A stretch of DNA of 7,854 bases from an uncultured Chloroflexota bacterium. GTDB taxonomy: Bacteria > Chloroflexota > Anaerolineae > Caldilineales > Caldilineaceae. The DNA lies in assembly GCA_903879975.1 (NCBI GenBank), contig CAIRNL010000777.1, forward strand, positions 1-7,854. The letters run 5' to 3'. Below the pieces are notes generated by a model. That model had not been told where the DNA came from and made no database searches. It was given only the letters and a program-made list of their open reading frames with translations. The position numbers and the translations under genes were made by a program. Of this stretch, positions 1 through 6,215 are shown one piece after another (the stretch's first letter is position 1; every line of letters begins with the position of its first letter).

Positions 1-47
1 AAGCGATCGCCAAAGTCGCGGTTCTTCTGAAATTCTGGGAGAATCTC

Positions 48-62
48 TACCGCTCTGCGGTA
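48..62. terminator. Small perfect hairpin downstream of the hydrolase remnant, possible weak terminator
   Basis: A perfect 6 bp inverted repeat with a 3 nt loop (TACCGC-TCT-GCGGTA) lies about 40 nt past the minus-strand hydrolase stop. A second, shorter one (ATTCT-GGG-AGAAT, 32-44) follows immediately. Neither is followed by a run of T on the minus strand, so intrinsic termination is only a possibility. The stems are short enough to occur by chance. Confidence 0.2.
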
Positions 63-101
63 TCGCCAGGAAGCAGGCGGCAGCCGTCCCCGTTGCAACG
101 C

Positions 102-768
102 TTACAGCTTCGCCAACGCCTCGATCACGGCGGCTGATGCTTCCTGCTGGATGTTGTGGCCGGCGCCGGGGAGGATGGTCAACCGTGCACCGGGCTGCAT
201 AGCGGCCAGGGAGCGGCCGTTCTCCACACCGGCGATGCGATCCTGCTCACCCCACAGTACGTGGGTAGGCGTGGTAACGGCAGCCAGCCGGGCGGGCAGG
301 TCTTTCTGCTGGCCAGGCAGCCAGCGCACCAGCCCGCGAAAGGTGCGAAAGAAGGCACGGCGTTGCTCGTCGCTCCACACCCGCTGATTGACCCGTTCAA
401 AAAGCAGCGAGCGGTCCGCCTCAGGCAGCGCATCGAGATCGGCATAGTAGGGACGCAACGAGTCGAAGGCAGCCTGGGGGTCCTTGCGCAGCCGCGTGTA
501 GAGCCATTCGCCGATGCCCGGCGCCAGAAACATCGCCGTCGCCAGGTCCAGCTTGCGTGCAGCGGCGACCAGCCCGCCGTCGAGCAAGGCCAGGCGATCG
601 ATACGGCTCGGCTGCTCCAGCGCCAGCCAGTGTGACGTGATGGCACCCAGCGAATGGCCGGCCAGAGCCACACGTTCGAGTGCCAGGGTATCGAGCACGT
701 CGAGCAGAACGCCCGCAAACCACGGCACGGAGTAGGGGGCGTCCGGTTTGTCTGCCGAACCCAGGCAA
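102..768 (-). pseudogene. Alpha/beta-fold hydrolase, 5'-truncated and frameshifted remnant
   Basis: The open frame 102-728 gives 208 residues from a GTG. It is the C-terminal two thirds of an alpha/beta hydrolase: nucleophile elbow GHSLG (residues 24-28, Ser26), a cap region, Asp163 in WGEQD and His191 in GAGHN complete the usual Ser-Asp-His triad. The family normally has about 260-290 residues, with an oxyanion HG motif and a 'DLPGFGxSDKP' segment before the elbow. Here the in-frame sequence upstream of the GTG reads SADKPDAPYS, which is typical family sequence, so the GTG is not a natural start. It also has no Shine-Dalgarno. The matching LPGFG is present at 754-768 but in another frame, with only one base between the two halves. 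Nothing resembling the first ~60 residues exists further upstream, where the oppositely oriented DUF2332 gene begins. I infer a decayed gene; a sequencing error could explain the frameshift but not the missing N-terminus. Substrate is unknown (esterase, epoxide hydrolase or haloperoxidase-like are all possible). Confidence 0.8.
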
Positions 769-792
769 CTGGCGCCGGAGTGCAGTGTGCGG

Positions 793-798
793 TATGCT
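793..798 (+). promoter_or_regulatory. Possible -10 box (TATGCT) just before the DUF2332 gene
   Basis: TATGCT lies 10 nt before the ATG at 809. Used as a -10 element it would give a nearly leaderless transcript, which would fit the absence of a Shine-Dalgarno at this start. There is no convincing -35 hexamer 16-18 nt upstream (TGGCGC at 770-775). The gap to the remnant gene on the other strand is only about 40 bp, so a promoter must lie here or inside the remnant. Confidence 0.2.
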
Positions 799-808
799 TA
801 GCTCCACC

Positions 809-1891
809 ATGCACTATGATCGACCCAACCCGCACGCCGCCGACCTGGACGAGCTTGCCGACCGCTTCCGGCGCTTTGCCACGACCGAGGTAGAAGAGAC
901 TTCGCCGCTCTATCATGCGCTGGCGTTGGCTGCAGCCGGCGATCGTGACCTGCTGCTGCTCGCCGCTGCAGTGCAACCCGGCCAGCCGCCGGCCAACATG
1001 CTTCTGGGAGCAGTCCACCTGCTCCTGCTGCGCGCGCCCGACCACGAACTGGCCGCCTTTTTCCCCGACCTGACCGCCACACCGGGTGCGCCGGCAGCCG
1101 CAGTTCCGGCATTTCGTGCCTTCTGTGTCGCGCACGCCGGCGAAATTGACGCGGTGCTGCGCAGCCGCCTGGTACAGACCAACGAGCTGCGCCGCTGCGC
1201 CTACCTGCTGCCGGCGTTCAGTCACGTCGCCAACTGCGCCCAGGCGCCGCTGGCCCTGGTCGAGGTGGGCGCCAGCGCCGGGCTCAACCTGCTCTTCGAC
1301 CGCTACGCCTATCGCTACCGACTCGGCGGCCTGGCCCTCGAGGCCGGCGACCCGGCCTCGCCGTTGACGATCGACACGAGTTGCACCGTACGTGCCGGCA
1401 CCCCATTGCCGCTGGACATTCCTGACATCGCCCAGCGCGTCGGCATCGACCTCAACCCGGTGGACCTGGCCGACGACGAAGCCTATGCCTGGCTGCGCGC
1501 CCTGATCTGGCCGGAGCATATCGACCGTGCGGCCCGGCTGGCCCAGGCGCGCCGGCTCTGGCTGCGTGCGCCACCCCGTCTCGTGCGCGGCGACGCTGTG
1601 GCTCGACTGCCCGCCGTGCTCGATGGCGTGCCGGAAGAGGCCGTGCCCGTCATCTATCACACGCATGTGCTCAACCAGTTCACACCGGACGCAGCTGCGG
1701 CGCTGGAAACGATCCTTGTCGACCGCTCGGCGCGACGCACGCTCTACCGCATCGGCAACGACCTGGGCGGGGGCACACCCAAGCAGTATGTGCTGCGCCT
1801 GCGCGTCTACCGGCGTGGTATCATGCAAGAAACAATTCTTGCCCATAGCGATGGCCATGCCCGCTTCATTGATTGGCTGGCTTCACCATGA
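809..1891 (+). CDS. DUF2332 family protein (putative SAM-methyltransferase-like fold)
   Basis: This 360-residue protein matches the DUF2332 family (Pfam PF10094), whose biochemical role is not established. The family pattern is seen in order: an N-terminal helical part with FRRFATTE and SPLYHALAL (residues 20-40), PGQPPANMLLGAVHLLLLR (57-75), QTNELRRCAYLLP (123-135), a glycine-rich EVGASAGLNLLFDRYAYRY (152-170) resembling motif I of SAM-dependent methyltransferases, LNPVDL (215-220), WPEHIDRAARL (234-244) and HTHVLNQF (284-291). No signal peptide or membrane segment is visible, so it should be cytoplasmic. I chose ATG 809 because family similarity begins soon after it; an in-frame ATG at 794 would add five residues (MLSST). 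Neither start has a good Shine-Dalgarno. The stop is followed after 12 nt by the epimerase gene, so the two are probably co-transcribed. The methyltransferase idea rests only on the glycine-rich motif. A long antisense frame opposite this gene is a GC-driven shadow. Confidence 0.88.
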   Translation: MHYDRPNPHAADLDELADRFRRFATTEVEETSPLYHALALAAAGDRDLLLLAAAVQPGQPPANMLLGAVHLLLLRAPDHELAAFFPDLTATPGAPAAAVPAFRAFCVAHAGEIDAVLRSRLVQTNELRRCAYLLPAFSHVANCAQAPLALVEVGASAGLNLLFDRYAYRYRLGGLALEAGDPASPLTIDTSCTVRAGTPLPLDIPDIAQRVGIDLNPVDLADDEAYAWLRALIWPEHIDRAARLAQARRLWLRAPPRLVRGDAVARLPAVLDGVPEEAVPVIYHTHVLNQFTPDAAAALETILVDRSARRTLYRIGNDLGGGTPKQYVLRLRVYRRGIMQETILAHSDGHARFIDWLASP

Positions 1892-1893
1892 TT

Positions 1894-1898
1894 GGAGG
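1894..1898 (+). promoter_or_regulatory. Shine-Dalgarno GGAGG for the epimerase-like gene
   Basis: GGAGG ends 5 nt before ATG 1904, and lies between the DUF2332 stop (1889-1891) and that ATG. It decides the start: a TTG at 1892 in the same frame would place the site inside the coding region, so 1904 is preferred. Confidence 0.85.
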
Positions 1899-1903
1899 CA
1901 TCC

Positions 1904-2911
1904 ATGCGTATTCTTCTCATCGGCGGTTCCGGCCTGATCAGCACGCCCATCACGCGCTTCTTACTCGAACGCGGCGACGACGTCACGCTCTACAACCGCG
2001 GGCAGACACCGTTGCGCGTCGACGGGGTGGTGCAGCAAGTTGCGGGTGACCGTGACGATTTCCCAACCTTTGAGGCGCAGATCGCCGGCCTGGGCCGTTT
2101 TGATTGTGTCATCGACATGGTCTGCTTCACGCCAGCACAGGCCGAGAGCGCTGTGCGCGCCTGTGCCGGACGGACAACGCAGTTCATCTTCTGCAGCACG
2201 GTCGACGTCTACACGCGGCCGGCGCCGAGTTATCCGTACTGCGAAGATTCACCGCGCGACGCCGTCAGCGACTATGGTCGCAACAAGGCTGCGTGCGAGG
2301 ACATATTCCTGACAGCGCATGCGCGCGGCGACTTTGCCGCCACTATCATCCGCCCGGCCATGACCTACGGCGAAGGAGGACCCATCGTGCACACCTTTGG
2401 CTGGAGCACGACCTATCTCGACCGCATGCGCAAAGGCAAACCCATCGTCGTGCACGGCGATGGACAATCGTTATGGGTGACATGCCATGTCGACGATGTA
2501 GCCTGCGCGTTCGTGGCAGCTGTCGCCAACGAACGTGCCCACGGCAAGGCCTATCACACAGCAGGCAACAACTGGATGACGTGGAACCAATTTCATGCCG
2601 GCGTGGCCCAGGCACTGGGTGTAGCGCTGCCTCGTCTGGTGCACATTCCCACCGACGTGCTTTCCGCCATTGCGCCGGAACGCGCCAACATCACGATCTT
2701 CAATTTCCAGTACGATACCATCTTCGACACTGGCGCTGCCCAGGCCGACCTGGGCTTCGTACAGACCATTGGCTGGGTGGAGGGTGTACGCCGCACTGTA
2801 GCCTGGTTGGATGCCAATCGCCCTCTTGCGAACAGTGATTTGGATCCCTACGAGGATCGGCTTATCGAGGCATGGGACCGGCTGGTGAGAATGCTGCCGG
2901 CAGATGAATAG
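1904..2911 (+). CDS. NAD(P)-dependent epimerase/dehydratase-like extended SDR protein
   Basis: This 335-residue protein is an extended short-chain dehydrogenase. The Rossmann start MRILLIGGSGLIS (1-13) carries the nucleotide-binding loop, followed by strand 2 ending in YNRG (30-33). DMVCF (71-75) follows the fourth strand. The catalytic residues are Ser98 in FCST, Tyr124 and Lys128 in YGRNK, then RPAMTYGEGG (150-159) and a C-terminal substrate-binding part with HVDDVA (195-200), as in nucleotide-sugar epimerases. The overall look (GGSGLIS..., DxxxF, YGRNKAACE) is closest to the CSP41-like / 'NAD-dependent epimerase' group rather than to GalE or RmlB, so the substrate cannot be named. The third glycine of the usual GGxGxxG loop is serine (Ser13). 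The gene follows the DUF2332 gene by 12 nt with its own Shine-Dalgarno, so the pair is likely an operon. It converges on the dehydrogenase gene on the other strand, with a 28 bp gap. Confidence 0.9.
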   Translation: MRILLIGGSGLISTPITRFLLERGDDVTLYNRGQTPLRVDGVVQQVAGDRDDFPTFEAQIAGLGRFDCVIDMVCFTPAQAESAVRACAGRTTQFIFCSTVDVYTRPAPSYPYCEDSPRDAVSDYGRNKAACEDIFLTAHARGDFAATIIRPAMTYGEGGPIVHTFGWSTTYLDRMRKGKPIVVHGDGQSLWVTCHVDDVACAFVAAVANERAHGKAYHTAGNNWMTWNQFHAGVAQALGVALPRLVHIPTDVLSAIAPERANITIFNFQYDTIFDTGAAQADLGFVQTIGWVEGVRRTVAWLDANRPLANSDLDPYEDRLIEAWDRLVRMLPADE

Positions 2912-2939
2912 AGGGGAAGGGGCAGAATTCTCCGTCCTC
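2912..2939. terminator. Convergent gene junction with an AGAATTCT palindrome
   Basis: Only 28 bp separate the stops of two convergent genes. The stretch holds the 8 bp palindrome AGAATTCT (2924-2931), with purine-rich sequence to the left and pyrimidine-rich sequence to the right, which pair imperfectly as longer arms. It may help end transcription from both sides. There is no T-tract or loop of normal size, so this is a weak call. Confidence 0.2.
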
Positions 2940-3710
2940 CTACCACGCAGTGGTTCCCCCGTCCACTGCAATTGCGGCTCCTGTGACGAAGCTCGACGCG
3001 TCACTGGCCAGGAACAGGGCGAGACCCTGGATCTCTTCCAGCTCGCCCCAACGCCCCAGCGGGATCTTGGCAACGAAGGAATGGTAGACGGTAGGGTCAG
3101 CGAGGATCGGCAGATTCATCTCCGTGGCAAAGGGACCGGGCAAGATCGCATTGACGGTGATCCCATGAGCTGCCCATTCGAGCGCCAGCACACGCGTCAT
3201 CTGCAGCAGCGCCCCTTTGCTGGTGGCGTAGGGCGTGCGGTCGGCCATCCCGATCACTGACAGCATGGAGCCGACGTTGATGACGCGCCCGTAGCCGCGC
3301 GCCTTGAAATGCGGCGCCAATGCCCGGCAGAGCAACCACGGCCCGCGCACGTTGACCGCCTGCACAATCTCAAAACTCTCTATCGTCAGTTCTTCGATAG
3401 GACCGCGGATGTTGATGCCGGCGTTATTCACCAGGATATCGACCTGGCCGAAGTCGCCCAGCACGTTGCTGACCAGGGCCTCCACCTGCGCCGGGTCGGT
3501 GACGTTCACTGCGTAGCCGGCGCAATGCGTACCGCCATGCGCGGCCAATTCACCGGCAACCGCACCGGCTTCATCGCCATGGCGGCTGGCGACGATCACG
3601 CTGGCGCCGGCCTCCACAAAGGCCTGTGCCATGCTACGCCCCAGCCCTTTCGTGCCACCCGTGATCAAGGCGACGCGGCCATCCAGACGAAAACGATCCA
3701 GAATCGACAT
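2940..3710 (-). CDS. Classical short-chain dehydrogenase/reductase (SDR), probably NADP(H)-preferring
   Basis: This 256-residue protein has the length and motifs of a classical SDR. The coenzyme loop is TGGTKGLG (17-24), structural NNAG is at 95-98, and the catalytic tetrad is Asn120, Ser148, Tyr161 and Lys165 (YATSK). PGPFATEM (191-198) and a C-terminal DGG (250-252) are also typical. Lys21 inside the glycine loop and Arg43 after strand 2 (ASRH) are features known to favour NADP(H). It resembles the FabG/gluconate-5-dehydrogenase branch, which oxidises or reduces sugars, polyols and ketones, but the substrate cannot be read from sequence. It is soluble, with no signal peptide. The start is supported by a very strong Shine-Dalgarno. 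It lies 106 bp downstream of the serine hydrolase gene on the same strand, so it may be read through from the transporter operon or from its own promoter in that gap. Confidence 0.93.
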   Translation of the reverse strand: MSILDRFRLDGRVALITGGTKGLGRSMAQAFVEAGASVIVASRHGDEAGAVAGELAAHGGTHCAGYAVNVTDPAQVEALVSNVLGDFGQVDILVNNAGINIRGPIEELTIESFEIVQAVNVRGPWLLCRALAPHFKARGYGRVINVGSMLSVIGMADRTPYATSKGALLQMTRVLALEWAAHGITVNAILPGPFATEMNLPILADPTVYHSFVAKIPLGRWGELEEIQGLALFLASDASSFVTGAAIAVDGGTTAW

Positions 3711-3714
3711 GCCT

Positions 3715-3722
3715 CCTCCTTT
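3715..3722 (-). promoter_or_regulatory. Strong Shine-Dalgarno AAAGGAGG for the SDR gene
   Basis: On the minus strand AAAGGAGGAGGC precedes the ATG. AAAGGAGG matches the 16S rRNA 3' end almost perfectly, with a 4 nt spacer to the start codon. It is the strongest ribosome binding site in the window and suggests the gene is translated well, independently of the hydrolase upstream. Confidence 0.85.
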
Positions 3723-3772
3723 GGCTGTTGTTCGGCTACCGTGATGGGAGTTCGTGGTCGCTAGAATGGGTG

Positions 3773-3778
3773 ATCATA
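3773..3778 (-). promoter_or_regulatory. Possible -10 box (TATGAT) for an SDR promoter
   Basis: In the 106 bp gap between the hydrolase stop and the SDR start, the minus strand reads TATGAT, close to the sigma-70 consensus TATAAT. It would give a leader of roughly 55 nt. The best upstream hexamer at 18 nt spacing is TTTCCC, which is poor. A 5 bp hairpin (AGCCG-GGAAA-CGGCT, 3793-3807) lies between the hydrolase stop and this box, without a T-tract. Together they hint at a separate transcription unit, but weakly. Confidence 0.25.
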
Positions 3779-3816
3779 CGGAACCGATATCCAGCCGGGA
3801 AACGGCTTGCAGTCCT

Positions 3817-5112
3817 TCAACGGTAGTAGGCTGACAGCAGCGTGTCAAAGAGCGCCGTCTGAATCTGCTCTTCCCAGCGGTAGAAGCCGGAGTAGGTGCC
3901 CTTGTATGTCTCCGGGTCGCAGCCTGTGCCGCCGATGATATAAACAAAGCCCAGGTCGCGTGCTGGGTCGAACAGCATGGCGCTGAGCAGGCCATAGGCA
4001 TCGCCCGTATGTCCCCACAACTGTGGCGACGGAGCGGCGATGATGCGATCGCCCGGGCCGAAGCGATCTGCCGGCGCATTGATGATGTGGTGGAGTCCCA
4101 GGCCAAAGGCGCGCATGAGGCCGCCATAGGGATCGCCGTTTCCCAGGCCCGGGTCAAAGCGCCACTGGTCAGTCAGAATCTGCTGCACCGTTGCGGGCGC
4201 CAGCACGCGGCCATGGGCACCCTGTCCGCCATCCAGAAAGAGCTTCATGACCGCCAGCAGGTCGCGGGCAGAGATGCGCAGACCACCCTGCGGCGAAAAA
4301 AGTGTGCCGTTAACGCCGGGCACATACGCATCCAATCCTGCCAGTGGGGCAGGGCGAATGCCGCCATAATCGTCCACCTGTGCACACCAGGGCGCGCCGG
4401 CATCCCATACTCCGTCCCGCTGACGGCGATAGAGTGTAGCCAGTTCGGCAAAACCAGCATCGCTCAGAGAGCACACATTGAAGGAAGCGTCGATACCCAG
4501 TGGCGCCAGGATATGCCGGTCCACATACAGGTCGAAACGCTCGCCTGCAATGCACTCAATGAGTGTGCCCATGACGCCAAATCCCAGATTGCAATAGGCG
4601 AAGTAGCGGCCGGGCGCGCAGTCGGTGCCCGCGCAGGGCGCAGCGAAGTGTGCGTCCGGCGCGCCGTATGGGCTGTCGGGCTGGAAGACCGACGCCAGGG
4701 TGACCGGCAGCGGAAACGCGTATATCGCCCCGTCGCGCAGAGATGATGTGTGCGTGAGCAACATGCGCGTGGTGATGGGCGTCTCCGGCCAGTGAGGGTT
4801 GCGCAAGCGCCAGCCGAGATAGTTGCTCACATCGGCGTCGAGATCGAGCCGGCCGGCCTCAACGAGCTGCATGACAGCCAGTGTGGTAACTGTCTTGGAG
4901 ATGGAGGCAATGCGAAATTTCGTATCCAGGGTAACGGACAGATTGTGCGCCGGAGCGGGCGCATCGATCGTGCGATACCCCCACACATAATCATAGATCA
5001 CGGTATTACGTTCATAGACGGCAACTGCGAGACCCGACAGATCGGCACCCGGCGTCTGGGCGATGGCCGCAAGGCGGCTGTTGAGAATAGCGATTGCGTT
5101 GCCGGCAAGCAT
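3817..5112 (-). CDS. Serine hydrolase of the beta-lactamase (class C)/penicillin-binding-protein fold
   Basis: This 431-residue protein has the three active-site motifs of the AmpC/DD-peptidase/EstB superfamily. These are Ser70-x-x-Lys73 (SISK, after FRIA), Tyr173-x-Asn175 (YCN, in FAYCNLGFG) and HTG (368-370), the last replacing the KTG of true beta-lactamases. The conserved segment LLTHTSSL (118-125) and a proline-glycine turn before the second motif also fit. The family includes esterases, D-aminopeptidases, DD-carboxypeptidases and lactamases. HTG is common in the non-lactamase members, so I would not call it a resistance enzyme. No convincing signal peptide is seen (the N-terminus MLAGNAIAILNSRLAAIAQ is helical rather than lipoprotein- or Sec-like), so it appears cytoplasmic. 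It has seven cysteines, including Cys160 and Cys165. Its ATG overlaps the stop of the ABC ATPase gene by one base, implying translational coupling and a role linked to the imported compound. Confidence 0.9.
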   Translation of the reverse strand: MLAGNAIAILNSRLAAIAQTPGADLSGLAVAVYERNTVIYDYVWGYRTIDAPAPAHNLSVTLDTKFRIASISKTVTTLAVMQLVEAGRLDLDADVSNYLGWRLRNPHWPETPITTRMLLTHTSSLRDGAIYAFPLPVTLASVFQPDSPYGAPDAHFAAPCAGTDCAPGRYFAYCNLGFGVMGTLIECIAGERFDLYVDRHILAPLGIDASFNVCSLSDAGFAELATLYRRQRDGVWDAGAPWCAQVDDYGGIRPAPLAGLDAYVPGVNGTLFSPQGGLRISARDLLAVMKLFLDGGQGAHGRVLAPATVQQILTDQWRFDPGLGNGDPYGGLMRAFGLGLHHIINAPADRFGPGDRIIAAPSPQLWGHTGDAYGLLSAMLFDPARDLGFVYIIGGTGCDPETYKGTYSGFYRWEEQIQTALFDTLLSAYYR

Positions 5113-5114
5113 CA
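5110..5114 (-). promoter_or_regulatory. TGATG stop/start overlap between ABC ATPase and serine hydrolase
   Basis: On the minus strand the ATPase stop TGA (5114-5112) and the hydrolase start ATG (5112-5110) share one base. No strong Shine-Dalgarno precedes this ATG, so translation is probably by re-initiation after the ATPase stop. This ties the level of the hydrolase to that of the transporter. Confidence 0.8.
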
Positions 5115-6182
5115 GCTCAACACCATACAGCTTTCCTGCGTGAAATAGGTCGTCAGCGTCGAGCCGACAGCAGGAACCGAAAGCTGTGGATTGTTGAATT
5201 CGTCGACCAGGAGGGTTATGTCGCCAACCTTGAGATGAATTCGGGCCACAGCACCTAGAAAGGCGACGTTTTCCACCACGCCGCTCAGCATATTCTCGGC
5301 CGCAGCGCCAGTCGGGTGCAGATAGAGGAGTTCCGGCCGCAGGGCCACTTTGACTGTGTCGCCATTGCGACGCCCGCCCAACGCTGTCGCCGCCACGGTG
5401 ATCGGGCGACCCGCCAGCTGTACCTGACCGGCCGCAGCATCCACCACGATGGCGTCGTGCAGATTGAGCGTGCCGACGAAGGTTGCCACGAAGGCAGTCT
5501 TGGGGAAGTTGTAGATCTCGAAGGGCTGGCCGACCTGTTCGATGACACCGTGGTTCATCACCACGACACGGTCGGAGAGCGACAGCGCCTCCTCCTGATC
5601 GTGTGTCACGTAGATAGTCGTGATGCCAAGCTGGCGCTGGATGGAGCGAATCTCGTTACGCAGCGAGACGCGGATCTTGGCATCGAGCGCTGAGAGCGGC
5701 TCATCGAGGAGCAGCAATTTGGGGCGAATGGCGATCGCGCGCGCCAGGGCCACGCGTTGCTGCTGCCCGCCGGACAGCTGGTAGGGGTAGCGGCTGCCCA
5801 GCTGTTCGAGCTTGATCAGTGACAGCATCTCTGCGACGCGCTGCTTGACGTCAGCCTTGGATGCGCCCTTCACCTTCAGCCCGAAGCCGATATTGTCGGC
5901 CACCGTCATATTGGGAAAGAGCGCATACGACTGGAAGACCATGCCAATATTTCGTTGGTTAGGGCGTTCGTTCGAGATTTCCTTGCCGTCCATGACAATG
6001 GCACCGGCTGTAGGGGTCTCAAAGCCCGCAATCATGCGCAGCGTCGTCGTCTTTCCACAGCCGCTAGGGCCGAGAAACGAAACAAATTCGCCCCTCTCGA
6101 CATCGAGCGTGAAGTCCTCGACCGCTGCGCTCTGGGCGTTGGGAAATACCTTGCGTGCATTCGTTAGCGATAGAAAAGCCAT
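5112..6182 (-). CDS. ABC importer ATP-binding protein (PotA/FbpC/PhnT-like, with TOBE domain)
   Basis: This 356-residue ATPase powers uptake through the two permeases encoded just upstream in the operon. The nucleotide-binding domain has Walker A GPSGCGKT (38-45), Q-loop Gln84 (VFQSYALFP), signature LSGGQQQRVALARA (136-149), Walker B LLLLDEP (156-162), D-loop SALD and switch His194 in THDQEEA. All catalytic residues are intact. From about residue 235 a C-terminal regulatory region with beta-strand character follows, of the TOBE type found in polyamine, ferric iron, molybdate and 2-aminoethylphosphonate importers (residues 285-356 are most TOBE-like). The length is normal for this group. The protein acts at the inner face of the membrane. 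A 33 bp gap separates it from the permease gene, and a weak GGGA sits before the ATG. The family alone does not give the substrate. Confidence 0.95.
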   Translation of the reverse strand: MAFLSLTNARKVFPNAQSAAVEDFTLDVERGEFVSFLGPSGCGKTTTLRMIAGFETPTAGAIVMDGKEISNERPNQRNIGMVFQSYALFPNMTVADNIGFGLKVKGASKADVKQRVAEMLSLIKLEQLGSRYPYQLSGGQQQRVALARAIAIRPKLLLLDEPLSALDAKIRVSLRNEIRSIQRQLGITTIYVTHDQEEALSLSDRVVVMNHGVIEQVGQPFEIYNFPKTAFVATFVGTLNLHDAIVVDAAAGQVQLAGRPITVAATALGGRRNGDTVKVALRPELLYLHPTGAAAENMLSGVVENVAFLGAVARIHLKVGDITLLVDEFNNPQLSVPAVGSTLTTYFTQESCMVLS

Positions 6183-6215
6183 AAGATCCCATCAAATCAT
6201 GCTGAAGCGGTTTGA

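Noticed and set aside
798..840. A minus-strand segment reading IIVHGG near the DUF2332 start, as a possible missing oxyanion motif of the hydrolase
   Set aside because: It is only about 15-20 residues from LPGFG, whereas the family needs around 35, and the rest of the segment has no hydrolase features. It is a chance match inside the DUF2332 gene.
179..1858. A 559-codon open frame on the minus strand opposite the DUF2332 gene and running into the hydrolase
   Set aside because: It shows low-complexity composition typical of antisense frames in GC-rich genes and no family motifs. The DUF2332 frame on the other strand has clear motifs across the whole region.
2471..3073. A 200-codon minus-strand open frame across the convergent junction
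   Set aside because: It runs antisense to the epimerase and out of frame with the SDR, with no motifs. Both real genes are well supported.
3309..3764. Plus-strand open frames opposite the SDR gene
   Set aside because: They are antisense shadows of a gene with a complete set of SDR motifs; no ribosome binding site was noticed.
4009..4746. A 245-codon plus-strand open frame opposite the serine hydrolase
   Set aside because: It is an antisense shadow. The minus-strand protein carries SxxK, YxN and HTG motifs over the same region.
3817..5112. Antibiotic-resistance beta-lactamase
   Set aside because: The fold is right, but the HTG third motif, the lack of a signal peptide and coupling to an importer fit a general hydrolase better than a lactamase.
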